Origin: Lysobacterales bacterium
GTDB taxonomy: Bacteria; Pseudomonadota; Gammaproteobacteria; Xanthomonadales; Ahniellaceae
Direction of reading: 5' to 3'
NCBI GenBank assembly: GCA_016182785.1
Contig: JACPFU010000008.1
Location: 1 to 64,000, forward strand
Length of the DNA stretch: 64,000 nt
Below the pieces are notes generated by a model. The model saw only the letters and a list, made by a program, of their open reading frames with translations, made no database searches and was not told the origin of the DNA. Of this stretch, positions 1-6,806 are shown one piece after another (within the stretch, counting starts at the first letter, position 1; each line of letters opens with the position of its first letter). Both the position numbers and the translations under genes were made by a program.

Positions 1-625
1 CTTCTGCCTCGTGCTCCTTAACGTAGCGTTCTCGAACTTTTGCGTAGCTACTTCGGGACCAGAACCCCTTGCAATTCAATTCATACGCGCTGTCTGCGCC
101 TTGAAAATTGCCTGTACGGAGCAGGCCCTCCACCTCGTTTCCGTGGCTTACTTGCTGTCGCTTCCTCGCCTCGGACTTTCGCTCCAATTCCTTGCGGAGG
201 TCCTCCTCAGCAAGAAGTCTGCTGCTTTCCAGTGCCGCCTCTGCCCTAGTCTTACGGTCTTCTGCCATGCGCAGCGTCAGCTGCTCGAAATGGCATACGT
301 CCCACCATGTGCTGCAATGAGTCGTGTGGCTAGCGCGGGCCGCCTCCACATCCCCGTTTGCCAGCATCAAGCATGTCTGGCGGTAGATCAGCGCGCGTAA
401 GCCGAACGTTCTGCACACATCAGCGAAGGGAATATCGCCCGCGACCGTCAATGAAGCAGCCGGAACCCGAGGCGGATGTCGGCCAGGCTGATCCCAATCT
501 ACCGGAACGACCTGAGGCTCCGATGCCAATTCGGCGAAGTCGACAACGGTGCCGTGCCCCCCAAACTTGTGCGTGACTCGAAGTCCGACCGCGCAGTCTG
601 GAAAGCGGATAGGGTCCTGAATCAT
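1..625 (-). CDS. Unrecognised protein, N-terminal 208 codons (runs off left edge)
   Basis: The frame stays open on the minus strand from an ATG at 625 to the left edge, with no stop in 208 codons; the nearest in-frame upstream stop is a TAG about 22 codons before the ATG. The first 60 residues contain a segment of the type VTHKFGGHGTVVDF, which resembles the small beta-barrel ('KFGxGTVV') found at the ends of some helicases and other DNA-associated proteins. Residues about 125-165 are rich in E, K and R and probably form a coiled coil. No catalytic motif is visible. The gene sits beside a mobile-element scar and has plainer, less GC-biased codon use than the housekeeping genes, so it may be accessory. 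Function unknown; the open frame itself is well supported. Confidence 0.6.
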   Translation of the reverse strand, partial: MIQDPIRFPDCAVGLRVTHKFGGHGTVVDFAELASEPQVVPVDWDQPGRHPPRVPAASLTVAGDIPFADVCRTFGLRALIYRQTCLMLANGDVEAARASHTTHCSTWWDVCHFEQLTLRMAEDRKTRAEAALESSRLLAEEDLRKELERKSEARKRQQVSHGNEVEGLLRTGNFQGADSAYELNCKGFWSRSSYAKVRERYVKEHEAE

Positions 626-769
626 GATTCGAGTTTCCGCGTCCAAACTTCTCTGGCGACAGTCGCCTTGGAGCTTATCGCCTCCTTGCTAACGCGTGGT
701 GTCTCACCATGTCTCTGATCAATTTCAGAACGGGTCGCCAGCAGTTTCGTCGTGTTGACACTCGTCGCC

Positions 770-1162
770 CTAGCAGATTGCCGCGTCGTCATCGAAGCCA
801 ATCTCCGGCTGATCCAAATACATCGGACTCAACGGATTCGTCGGATCCATGTCGTATGGATCCGGCAGTAGGTCGCAGGGGTAGCCGAAAGACACGGGCA
901 GCGCCCGGGTCTCACCAAACAAGTAGTCGTCTTCGTAGTCGAGAGACTGCTCGCCATCTGTCGGATCCATGAGCGTGCGACCGACAGGGGCCGCGCCCGC
1001 TGTCGGCGTTCGGTCGCCCAGATGCAGTGATTCTCCGAGCATGACCGGACCAAGCGCATGGCTACTTGCTCGACGCTTGGGTTGGACGTCGTCGTCTGAC
1101 GACGTCCATTGCCGGTAAAACAAGATAGCCGCCAGCAGTGTTACCAGAATCAAGAGTTCCAT
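770..1162 (-). CDS. Small single-pass membrane protein, unknown
   Basis: 130 residues. The N-terminus (about residues 2-17, MELLILVTLLAAILFYRQW) is a hydrophobic segment without a typical signal-peptidase site, so it is probably a membrane anchor. The rest is acidic and rich in Pro, Asp and Leu, with no recognisable domain. A GAGG sequence lies about 13 bases before the ATG. It reads in the same direction as the partial gene at the left edge, 144 bases away. No family recognised. It could be a spurious frame, but the anchor-plus-acidic-tail composition is coherent. Confidence 0.4.
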   Translation of the reverse strand: MELLILVTLLAAILFYRQWTSSDDDVQPKRRASSHALGPVMLGESLHLGDRTPTAGAAPVGRTLMDPTDGEQSLDYEDDYLFGETRALPVSFGYPCDLLPDPYDMDPTNPLSPMYLDQPEIGFDDDAAIC

Positions 1163-1298
1163 GATTGCCGTGACCTCGCTCGGAAATTGTCATCGATATC
1201 CAAGGCGTAGCACGTCCGGCGCAGGCGCGAGGTGGCGTCGCAAATCTGGTGGAAAATCTTTGAGGGGCCAGTTTCCAGCAGTCTGATCATCGTCTTGG

Positions 1299-1504
1299 TC
1301 AGGCAGCGAGGTCAAGCGCCTGCGGTGGTTCGTGCAGGGTTTGCCAGCCATCCACCTTGCGCAGGGTGATCTGTCCGCTCGCGAGAAGCGCCCAGAACAG
1401 CATGCAGGCGGTTTCGGCGCAGCAGCATCTGCGAGTCGGTATGCCTTGACACCGGGCTTCGCCGATTTCACTGCGAGATCTGTAAGACGAATTGAGCGAG
1501 CCAT
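1299..1504 (-). pseudogene. Mobile-element scar: integrase start joined to a transposase tail
   Basis: Reading from an ATG at 1504 the first about 27 residues (MARSIRLTDLAVKSAKPGV, then KAYRLADA) match the start of DUF4102-type phage/island tyrosine recombinases, where the next residues are normally GGLYL. Here the match stops at about 1425. A different minus-strand frame from about 1425 to a TGA at 1299-1301 encodes ASGQITLRKVDGWQTL followed by a tail ending LDLAA, which resembles the C-terminus of an IS transposase whose family I cannot name with certainty. The two pieces are in different frames and neither can be functional. This looks like what remains after an element inserted into, or was deleted from, an integrase gene. 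Confidence 0.55.
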
Positions 1505-1822
1505 CACTACTCCCAAGTTGTGTACCACTGGGAGTACCACTTCAATCGGAGCTCCTCAGCGCCATCAGTGTACGGACGTAGACACGCTGAAAAGATGGAT
1601 CAACAAGTTGGCTTTACGCTGTAGCTCGCACGAGACTTAGAGAGACGCCAATGCTGCTGATCGATCATCAGCAGCATGGGCATGCACACTTGCGGAAGGG
1701 GCCGCGCGGCCCCGCAGTAGAACCGATCGCCCGGGGACGCTCAAGGGCGCAGCCGGGGCGAAGCGGGCTTGCCGCGCAGCGGCCGGGCGCGCCTATACTC
1801 GGCCGCAACCACCGGGAGAGCC
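1505..1822. other. Gene-free stretch with two perfect palindromes
   Basis: I see no convincing gene here. 1651-1677 is a perfect inverted repeat: ATGCTGCTGAT, a 5-base spacer CGATC, then ATCAGCAGCAT. 1698-1713 is a 16-base perfect palindrome, GGGGCCGCGCGGCCCC. Neither is followed by a T run, so they are not clear terminators. They lie between the mobile-element scar and the GGGAGAG ribosome-binding site of the next gene. The first could be an operator or an element end; the second may only be GC-rich hairpin sequence. Confidence 0.4.
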
Positions 1823-2614
1823 ATGACGATGAAGCGCCTTTGTGCCGTCTTGCTGTGCACCGCCGCGGGCCTCGCCCAGGCCGAGAGCACGTTGCCGTTC
1901 GGCCGTTCCTGGGCCGGCGAGCACGATCTGCCGAAGCCCTACGGCGTCGGCTTCGACCTGTTCTCGATGGACCAGGCCTACGCGATCCGCTCGCTCGACT
2001 TCGAGCTGCCCGGCGCGAGCATTTCCGATCCGTCCGCGATCCGCGTCGACAACGCGCTCACCCATGTCGATCTGAAGGCCGATGCCTGGCTGTTCCCGTT
2101 CCTGAACGTGTTCGCGATGGTCGGCAACGTGCATGCCAATACCCGCGTCGACCTCGGCGCGGTGACCATCCCGAACGTGCCGCCCGGGTTGCTCGACGAT
2201 CTGCTGATCCGCTACAGCGGCGAGGTCTATGGCGGCGGTCTCACGCTCGCCTACGGCGGCAAGCACTGGTTCACCTCGCTCACCGGCACCTACGCCAAGA
2301 CCTCGCTGTCCGGCGACTTCGACAGCAGCGTGCGCACGCGCGCGTGGCAACCGCGCATCGGCCTGATCGCCGGCGACTGGGTGTTCTGGACCGGCACCAT
2401 GTTCATCGATATCGAGGAAAGCCACTCCGGCCGCATCGCCCTGCCGTTCCTCGGCGAAGTGCCGTTCGCGGTGGAACTCGAGAACCAGAATCGCGACAGC
2501 GCCGTCTTCGGATTGCAGCGGCGGCTTGCCGACACCGTCGACCTGAACTTCGAGTTCAGCAACTCGGCGCGCAGGAGCACGCTGCTGAATCTGACCTGGC
2601 GCTTCGGCGAATAG
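1823..2614 (+). CDS. Exported, probably outer-membrane, protein of unknown function
   Basis: 263 residues from the ATG at 1823, chosen because GGGAGAG lies 4-10 bases upstream and the following residues (MTMKRLCAVLLCTAAGLAQA) form a clean signal peptide. The mature part alternates polar and hydrophobic residues in short strands and ends in WRF-GE, close to the aromatic C-terminus of outer-membrane barrels. Phrases such as GGGLTLAYGGKHWFTSLTGTY look like barrel strands. No named family recognised. The next gene starts 22 bases after its stop in the same direction, so the two are probably co-transcribed. Confidence 0.6.
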   Translation: MTMKRLCAVLLCTAAGLAQAESTLPFGRSWAGEHDLPKPYGVGFDLFSMDQAYAIRSLDFELPGASISDPSAIRVDNALTHVDLKADAWLFPFLNVFAMVGNVHANTRVDLGAVTIPNVPPGLLDDLLIRYSGEVYGGGLTLAYGGKHWFTSLTGTYAKTSLSGDFDSSVRTRAWQPRIGLIAGDWVFWTGTMFIDIEESHSGRIALPFLGEVPFAVELENQNRDSAVFGLQRRLADTVDLNFEFSNSARRSTLLNLTWRFGE

Positions 2615-2636
2615 CGCGCAACGGCGGCACGCGGCC

Positions 2637-3575
2637 ATGCGCACCGGGCACCGCAGCGGACTCGCAGCCCGGGCGCTGCTCGGGCTGCTGCTGTGCGCTC
2701 CGGTGCGCGCCTACGAGACCGACCCGTTCCAGAACCGCACCGTGGCCACCGCCGACGCCGGCACGGTGCTGAATCGCGAGGTCAATCGCACCCTGCGCGA
2801 ACTGGTCGAGCACTGGCGCGGGCCGGCCAGCCAAGCGCGTATGGTCGATGCGATCTACCGTCGCATCGGCGGCCTGCACTGGGTGGACCGGCTCGAACGC
2901 TGGGCGATGCGTTCGCCCGAGGTCGAGAAGCTGCCGACGCCGCCGCACGACTCGGTCTACTCGCACCAGCCGCTGTATGCGGTGCGCGTCGCCGGGCTGT
3001 TTGGCATCGGACCGAGCTTTCGCGTCGCCGGGGTGTTGATCGGCTCCGACAAGATCGGGCATTTCCTGTCGCAAGGCCGCAAGTTCTGGCGCCGCTGGCA
3101 GCGCAGCCACGACGAGGCCGACGCGGCGCGCCAGTCGGCCTTCACCGAGCGCGCGATCTTCGGCGCCGCGACCACCGGCGTCTTTTCGAATGCCGATCTG
3201 GTCGCAAACTACGAGGGCCACCGCTTCTACCGCTCCCTGTTCGAGGACGACATCGTGCCCGGCAAGCCGGCGATCCTGGCGCGCAGCGGCAGCGGCTGGC
3301 GCATGCAGCGCGAGTTCGACTTCGCCGACCACGTCAATCCGTGGTGGGACGAGGCGCTGAACCCGAACGCCTACGACCGCCTGCTGGCACCGTCGATGCG
3401 CCGGAGGCTGCAGGCGTTCTGCCCCGAAGTCGCGAGATCGCCAACGATCTGGGAAGTGCTGCCGCAGACCGACGCCGGACTGGCCGCACGCTACGCCATG
3501 CTTGGCCTGCGCGACCGTCGCGACTGGCGCCTGCCGGCGCTGTGCGCGACGGCGCCTGCCGCGCCGCACGGCTGA
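2637..3575 (+). CDS. Exported conserved hypothetical protein with GSDKIGHF motif
   Basis: 312 residues with an N-terminal hydrophobic stretch (AARALLGLLLCAPVRA, about residues 10-25) that looks like a signal peptide. A central GSDKIGHFLSQGRKF segment (about residue 140) resembles the S-D-K-x-x-H-F signature of the YfiM/DUF2279 lipoproteins, but the overall protein is much longer and the relationship is only suggestive. Trp, Arg and His are frequent. It follows the preceding exported protein at 22 bases, suggesting a two-gene envelope operon. It is convergent with the patatin gene, with 15 bases between the stops. Function unknown. Confidence 0.6.
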   Translation: MRTGHRSGLAARALLGLLLCAPVRAYETDPFQNRTVATADAGTVLNREVNRTLRELVEHWRGPASQARMVDAIYRRIGGLHWVDRLERWAMRSPEVEKLPTPPHDSVYSHQPLYAVRVAGLFGIGPSFRVAGVLIGSDKIGHFLSQGRKFWRRWQRSHDEADAARQSAFTERAIFGAATTGVFSNADLVANYEGHRFYRSLFEDDIVPGKPAILARSGSGWRMQREFDFADHVNPWWDEALNPNAYDRLLAPSMRRRLQAFCPEVARSPTIWEVLPQTDAGLAARYAMLGLRDRRDWRLPALCATAPAAPHG

Positions 3576-3590
3576 ACCCGACGCGCCGCC

Positions 3591-4553
3591 TCAGCGCTGC
3601 AGGAACTGGCGCTCGACCTTGCGCAGGATCGGCTCGGCCACGGTTTGTCCGGCGAGCCCGATCAGAATGCGCGTCGCCTGGTCGGTGGCGATGTCGATGC
3701 CGAGCTCGGCGCCGATCGGCCAGTCCGCATCGAGGTGGATGTAGCGGTCGCGCAGGCGGTCTTCCATCATCGCCTGCACGTGCTGCTGCTGGACCGAGAT
3801 CAGGGTCAGGATCAGGCGGCCGTCGGAGAGCCAGTCGACGGCGCCATCGGATTCCTCGGCGGCGTCCGCCGGCCGGTAGTTCGCGGTGCCGGTACCGAGC
3901 GAAAGCATGCGCACGCGCGCCTCGTCGATCTGCAGGAAGTGGGTCGCCTCATGCAGCGCCACCTGGTCGGGAGCGACCGCGAACAGGCCGCCGTCGGCGT
4001 AGAGCGCGTCGCCAATGCGCACCGAAGGGAAGTACGCCGGCGCCGCCGAGGTCGCCATCGCGACGTGGGCCGCGCGCACGTCCTCGTCACCGCGCGAAGC
4101 CGCCGCGTGCGGGGTCTTGAACACCTTGGTGCGACTACGCGTGACATCGACCGCGGGCACCACGATCGGGTGCAACGCGTCCGCCAGCGTGCGCTTGCCG
4201 AGGTGCGCGGCGAGGGCTTTCGCGAGCGCGACGCCGTTGTACTTCGGGCCGAGCACGGCGCGGCTCAGGTCGCGCAGCTTGGCCACCGCGTTGCTCGGCA
4301 GTCCGCGCGCCGAGAAGATCTTCTGGCCGTGCTCCAGGAACAGCTCCTTGAGCCTGGTCATCGGGATCTCGAAGGCGAGCGCGAGCGCGAGGATGCCGCC
4401 GACCGAGGTGCCGGCGATCAGGTCGAAGCGGCGTCCCAGCGGTTCGCCCGCGCGCTCCTCGAGTTCGGCCAGCACGCAGGCGGTGTACAGGCCGAGGTAG
4501 CCGCCACCGGCGAGCGCCAGGATGCGAAACGGCGGTTGCGCTGCGTCGGCCAT
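3591..4553 (-). CDS. Patatin-like phospholipase, CapV-like
   Basis: 320 residues with every patatin signature: an oxyanion-hole glycine loop LAGGGYLG (residues 14-21), a nucleophile elbow GTSVG (48-52, Ser50), an ATSAAP block (167-172) and the catalytic DGG (Asp187). There is no signal peptide or membrane segment, so it is cytosolic. The compact N-terminal start and the line after the elbow resemble CapV, the cyclic-dinucleotide-activated phospholipase of CBASS defence systems. In CBASS the effector lies beside a CD-NTase; none is present here, and the neighbours are an exported protein and a YjdF-type membrane protein. The safe call is a stand-alone patatin acyl hydrolase acting on membrane phospholipids; a defence role is speculative. 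Confidence 0.85.
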   Translation of the reverse strand: MADAAQPPFRILALAGGGYLGLYTACVLAELEERAGEPLGRRFDLIAGTSVGGILALALAFEIPMTRLKELFLEHGQKIFSARGLPSNAVAKLRDLSRAVLGPKYNGVALAKALAAHLGKRTLADALHPIVVPAVDVTRSRTKVFKTPHAAASRGDEDVRAAHVAMATSAAPAYFPSVRIGDALYADGGLFAVAPDQVALHEATHFLQIDEARVRMLSLGTGTANYRPADAAEESDGAVDWLSDGRLILTLISVQQQHVQAMMEDRLRDRYIHLDADWPIGAELGIDIATDQATRILIGLAGQTVAEPILRKVERQFLQR

Positions 4554-4644
4554 ACATGCGTCCTCGGGGAACCCGGCGCCGAGACTAGCTCAGCCACCGC
4601 GATGTCGACACGGCCTACACTCGCGGAGTTCGCGGAGCGCCTGC

Positions 4645-5325
4645 ATGACCGATCACCCGACCGAATCCGCCGCGCCTTCGTCGCGCTACCCGCTGGCGTT
4701 GCTGGGGCTGTTCGCGGCCTGGTGGACGCTGCTCGCGATCCGCCCCTGGTTCCGTCACGACTGGCTGCTCGAAAACATGCTGGTCCTCATCGCCGTGCCG
4801 TTGCTGTGCTGGAGCCACCGGCGGCTGCGCTTCTCGAACTACGCCTACACGCTGCTGTTCGCGTTCTTCTGCCTGCACGAGATCGGCGCCCACTACACCT
4901 ATGCGGAAGTGCCCTGGAACCAGTGGCTGATCTCGCTCGCCGGCTGGGACGCGATGCATGCGCTCGGCATGAGCCGCAATCATTTCGACCGCGTCATCCA
5001 CTTCGGCTACGGCCTGCTGGTCGTGCCCGCCGTCGCCGAACTGATCGAGGCCCGCGGCCCGCTGCGCGGCTGGTGGCGCAACCTGGTCCCGGTCATGTTC
5101 ATCATGTCGAACTCGGAACTCTACGAGATGATCGAATGGCAAGCCGCCGAGATCTTCGGCGGCGAACTCGGCCAGGCCTATCTCGGCACCCAGGGCGACA
5201 TCTGGGACGCCCAGAAGGACTCGGCAATGGCGATGATCGGGGCGATGCTGGGGATGGTGCTGTATCGCTGGCGCGTTGCAGTGCGCTTGCTATGGCGTGC
5301 TTCTCTTAGCGGCACGCCCACTTGA
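4645..5325 (+). CDS. DUF2238 (YjdF-type) inner-membrane protein
   Basis: 226 residues from the ATG at 4645 with GGAG about 8 bases upstream. About six hydrophobic helices are visible, beginning with YPLALLGLFAAWWTLLAI. Family landmarks include the HDW segment in the first third, HEIGAHYTY, NHFDRVIHF-GYG and the late block LGTQGDIWDAQKD. The molecular role of the family is not known. Its TGA stop (5323-5325) lies inside the -35 hexamer of the downstream higB promoter, and a diverged second copy of its 3' end is found after the toxin-antitoxin genes, so its C-terminus has evidently been remodelled by that insertion. The last about 20 residues (after LYRW) differ between the two copies. Confidence 0.85.
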   Translation: MTDHPTESAAPSSRYPLALLGLFAAWWTLLAIRPWFRHDWLLENMLVLIAVPLLCWSHRRLRFSNYAYTLLFAFFCLHEIGAHYTYAEVPWNQWLISLAGWDAMHALGMSRNHFDRVIHFGYGLLVVPAVAELIEARGPLRGWWRNLVPVMFIMSNSELYEMIEWQAAEIFGGELGQAYLGTQGDIWDAQKDSAMAMIGAMLGMVLYRWRVAVRLLWRASLSGTPT

Positions 5326-5349
5326 CACTATACGCGCTACGCGTATAAT
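5322..5349 (+). promoter_or_regulatory. Consensus sigma-70 promoter with embedded operator for higBA
   Basis: TTGACA at 5322-5327 and TATAAT at 5344-5349 are both perfect consensus hexamers separated by 16 bases. A perfect inverted repeat, TATACGCG-CTA-CGCGTATA, occupies 5329-5347, so it fills the spacer and covers most of the -10. Such a site is what an autoregulating antitoxin of the XRE type would bind to block RNA polymerase. The expected transcription start, 6-8 bases after the -10, falls on or next to the GTG at 5356, leaving no room for a ribosome-binding site. Confidence 0.85.
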
Positions 5350-5355
5350 TACGGC

Positions 5356-5661
5356 GTGTACACCATTGTCGAAAGCCCGCTGTTCTCGAGGCTCTGGCCG
5401 GACTATTGGAGCGCCGAGGAATACGCAGAATTCAGCGTTTACCTGTCCGACAACCCCGAGGCAGGCGAAGTGATTCCCGAGAGCGGCGGATGCCGCAAGA
5501 TTCGCTGGAGCCGGCAGGGAATGGGCAAGCGCGGCGGTGTGCGAGTGATCTACTTCAACCAACTGGCGGATGGCCGCATCGTGCTGATGCTGATCTATGC
5601 GAAAAGCGCTCAGGACAATATTTCTGCGGCCGTTCTGCGACAGATCGCGAAGGAACTCTGA
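5356..5661 (+). CDS. higB: RelE/HigB-family toxin
   Basis: 101 residues starting at GTG 5356. The fold signature of RelE-type mRNA interferases is visible: an early LFSRLWPDYWSAEEY helix region, a CRKIRWSRQGMGKRGG basic block with the usual 'G-x-RKxRW...GKRGG-RVIY' pattern, then VRVIYF and a final helix. The toxin gene precedes its antitoxin, the HigBA order. The product would cleave mRNA on the ribosome until neutralised by the downstream XRE protein. One base separates its stop from the antitoxin ATG. The GTG lies only 7 bases after the -10, so the transcript may be leaderless or nearly so. An alternative internal start at the Met of GMGKRGG would destroy the domain. Confidence 0.9.
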   Translation: MYTIVESPLFSRLWPDYWSAEEYAEFSVYLSDNPEAGEVIPESGGCRKIRWSRQGMGKRGGVRVIYFNQLADGRIVLMLIYAKSAQDNISAAVLRQIAKEL

Positions 5662-5662
5662 A

Positions 5663-5962
5663 ATGGGCAAGATGAGCGAAAGGGCGCTGCTGGCACGAGA
5701 CGCCAAGCGCGACATTGGTGCCGAACTGCTGGAATCGGCACGGCAGATGAAGCGCGACGAGTTGCATGTCGTCTACGCACCAGCCAAGGCCGCGCGCGGG
5801 AGAACCGGCCTGTCGCAGTCGCAGTTTGCGATACTGCTCGGCGTGTCTGTGCGCACCCTCCAAGGATGGGAACAAGGTCGCACCCAACCCTCCGGCGCCG
5901 CACGCACACTACTCGCCATCGCGTTGCGCTCACCCGAAGCATTGCTCGCCGTAGCCGCATGA
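5663..5962 (+). CDS. higA: XRE-family antitoxin, HigA-like
   Basis: 99 residues from the ATG at 5663, one base after the toxin stop. Residues about 45-90 form a helix-turn-helix: GLSQSQFAILLGVSVRTLQGWEQGR is the typical XRE pattern. The N-terminal part, rich in Glu and Lys, would contact the toxin. It should neutralise the RelE/HigB protein and repress the operon by binding the inverted repeat in the promoter spacer. The gene is immediately followed by a relic of the DUF2238 gene, so the module has sharp borders, as expected of a recently inserted cassette. Confidence 0.9.
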   Translation: MGKMSERALLARDAKRDIGAELLESARQMKRDELHVVYAPAKAARGRTGLSQSQFAILLGVSVRTLQGWEQGRTQPSGAARTLLAIALRSPEALLAVAA

Positions 5963-5977
5963 CCGCGGCCACCCCGC

Positions 5978-6103
5978 GACCTCGGCACCCAGGGCGACAT
6001 CTGGTACGCCCAGAAGAACTCGGCGATGGCGATGATCGGGGCGATGGTCGGCCTCGCCGCATACCGCATGGTCGGATCGCGGCGGCGCAGATCGGTGTCT
6101 TGA
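5978..6103 (+). pseudogene. Second copy of the DUF2238 3' end (relic)
   Basis: The frame reads DLGTQGDIWYAQKNSAMAMI, then GAMVGLAAYRMVG, and stops at TGA 6101-6103. It matches the end of the upstream DUF2238 protein (LGTQGDIWDAQKDSAMAMI, GAMLGMVLYR). At base level 5981-6046 aligns with 5182-5247 with only a few mismatches. There is no start or upstream part, so it cannot be expressed alone. It is either the original 3' end of the gene, displaced by the toxin-antitoxin insertion, or what is left of a tandem paralogue. It abuts the stop of the convergent hydrolase gene. Confidence 0.85.
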
Positions 6104-6796
6104 TCAGCGATCGGTGCAGGCGCGCACGAAGTCGCTGACCGCAGCCGCCGCTTCGACCGGGCGAACCTGCAGCAGGAAATGCGGTGCGTCGAAGCTGAGG
6201 GTCTGCAGCGACGGCAGACCGTCCGCGAGCAGTCGATGGGCACGCCCTCCGATCAGACGGTCGCGATTGCCGCGCAGGTACAGGGTGGGCAGCGCGATGT
6301 CCTGCAGCCGCGCCGACACGTCGATCTGCAGTGCCTGCTGTGCACGCTGCTGCAGCACCCGGGGAGCCACGGTCGCGAGCGTTGCCGCGAACCGAGCGCG
6401 TAGCAGCGCACTCGCCTGTCCACCAAGCAGGGCAACATCGAGCGAGGACTGCGGCAACATCGCCATCGGCGCGACGCGCACGAGATGGCGCATCCAGCGC
6501 GCAAACGGAAACGGCAGCTTCGCAAACGTGCAGCACAACACCAGTCCGCGCAGTTGTGGCGGCGGTGCAGCAGCAATCGCCAGCCCGATCGGACCGGAAA
6601 ACGATTCCGCCAGCAGCACGAACGGACGCTCGGGCAGCCGCTCGCGCACGAAGGCCTCGAGCGCGGCGTAGTCGATCAGCTGCGAATTCGGATACGCAAT
6701 GACCGCGGTCGTGATGTCTGCAGGCAGCGCCGCAACGAAGTCAGCGAACAGCTCGCCGGTGCCGTCGAGGCCAGGCAGCAGCACCAGGCTGGTCAT
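6104..6796 (-). CDS. Alpha/beta-hydrolase
   Basis: 230 residues. It opens with LVLLPGLDGTGELF (oxyanion-hole region, residues 4-17) and has a nucleophile elbow AESFSG with Ser65, an acid-loop candidate RGNRDRLIG (about residue 180) and a C-terminal catalytic His in FDAPHFLLQ. This is the minimal alpha/beta-hydrolase layout with a short helical cap and no signal peptide, so a cytosolic esterase or thioesterase is likely; substrate unknown. It ends against the DUF2238 relic and starts 10 bases before the trpE stop on the same strand, so it is probably transcribed with trpE. Confidence 0.8.
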   Translation of the reverse strand: MTSLVLLPGLDGTGELFADFVAALPADITTAVIAYPNSQLIDYAALEAFVRERLPERPFVLLAESFSGPIGLAIAAAPPPQLRGLVLCCTFAKLPFPFARWMRHLVRVAPMAMLPQSSLDVALLGGQASALLRARFAATLATVAPRVLQQRAQQALQIDVSARLQDIALPTLYLRGNRDRLIGGRAHRLLADGLPSLQTLSFDAPHFLLQVRPVEAAAAVSDFVRACTDR

Positions 6797-6806
6797 GAGT
6801 GACTGC

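Noticed and set aside
1651-2772. A 373-codon plus-strand open frame
   Set aside because: Arg/Pro-rich, overlapping the exported protein gene in another frame that has a signal peptide and a good ribosome-binding site.
3591-4553. A complete CBASS system
   Set aside because: No CD-NTase, E1/E2, JAB or HORMA/TRIP13 gene lies on either side of the patatin.
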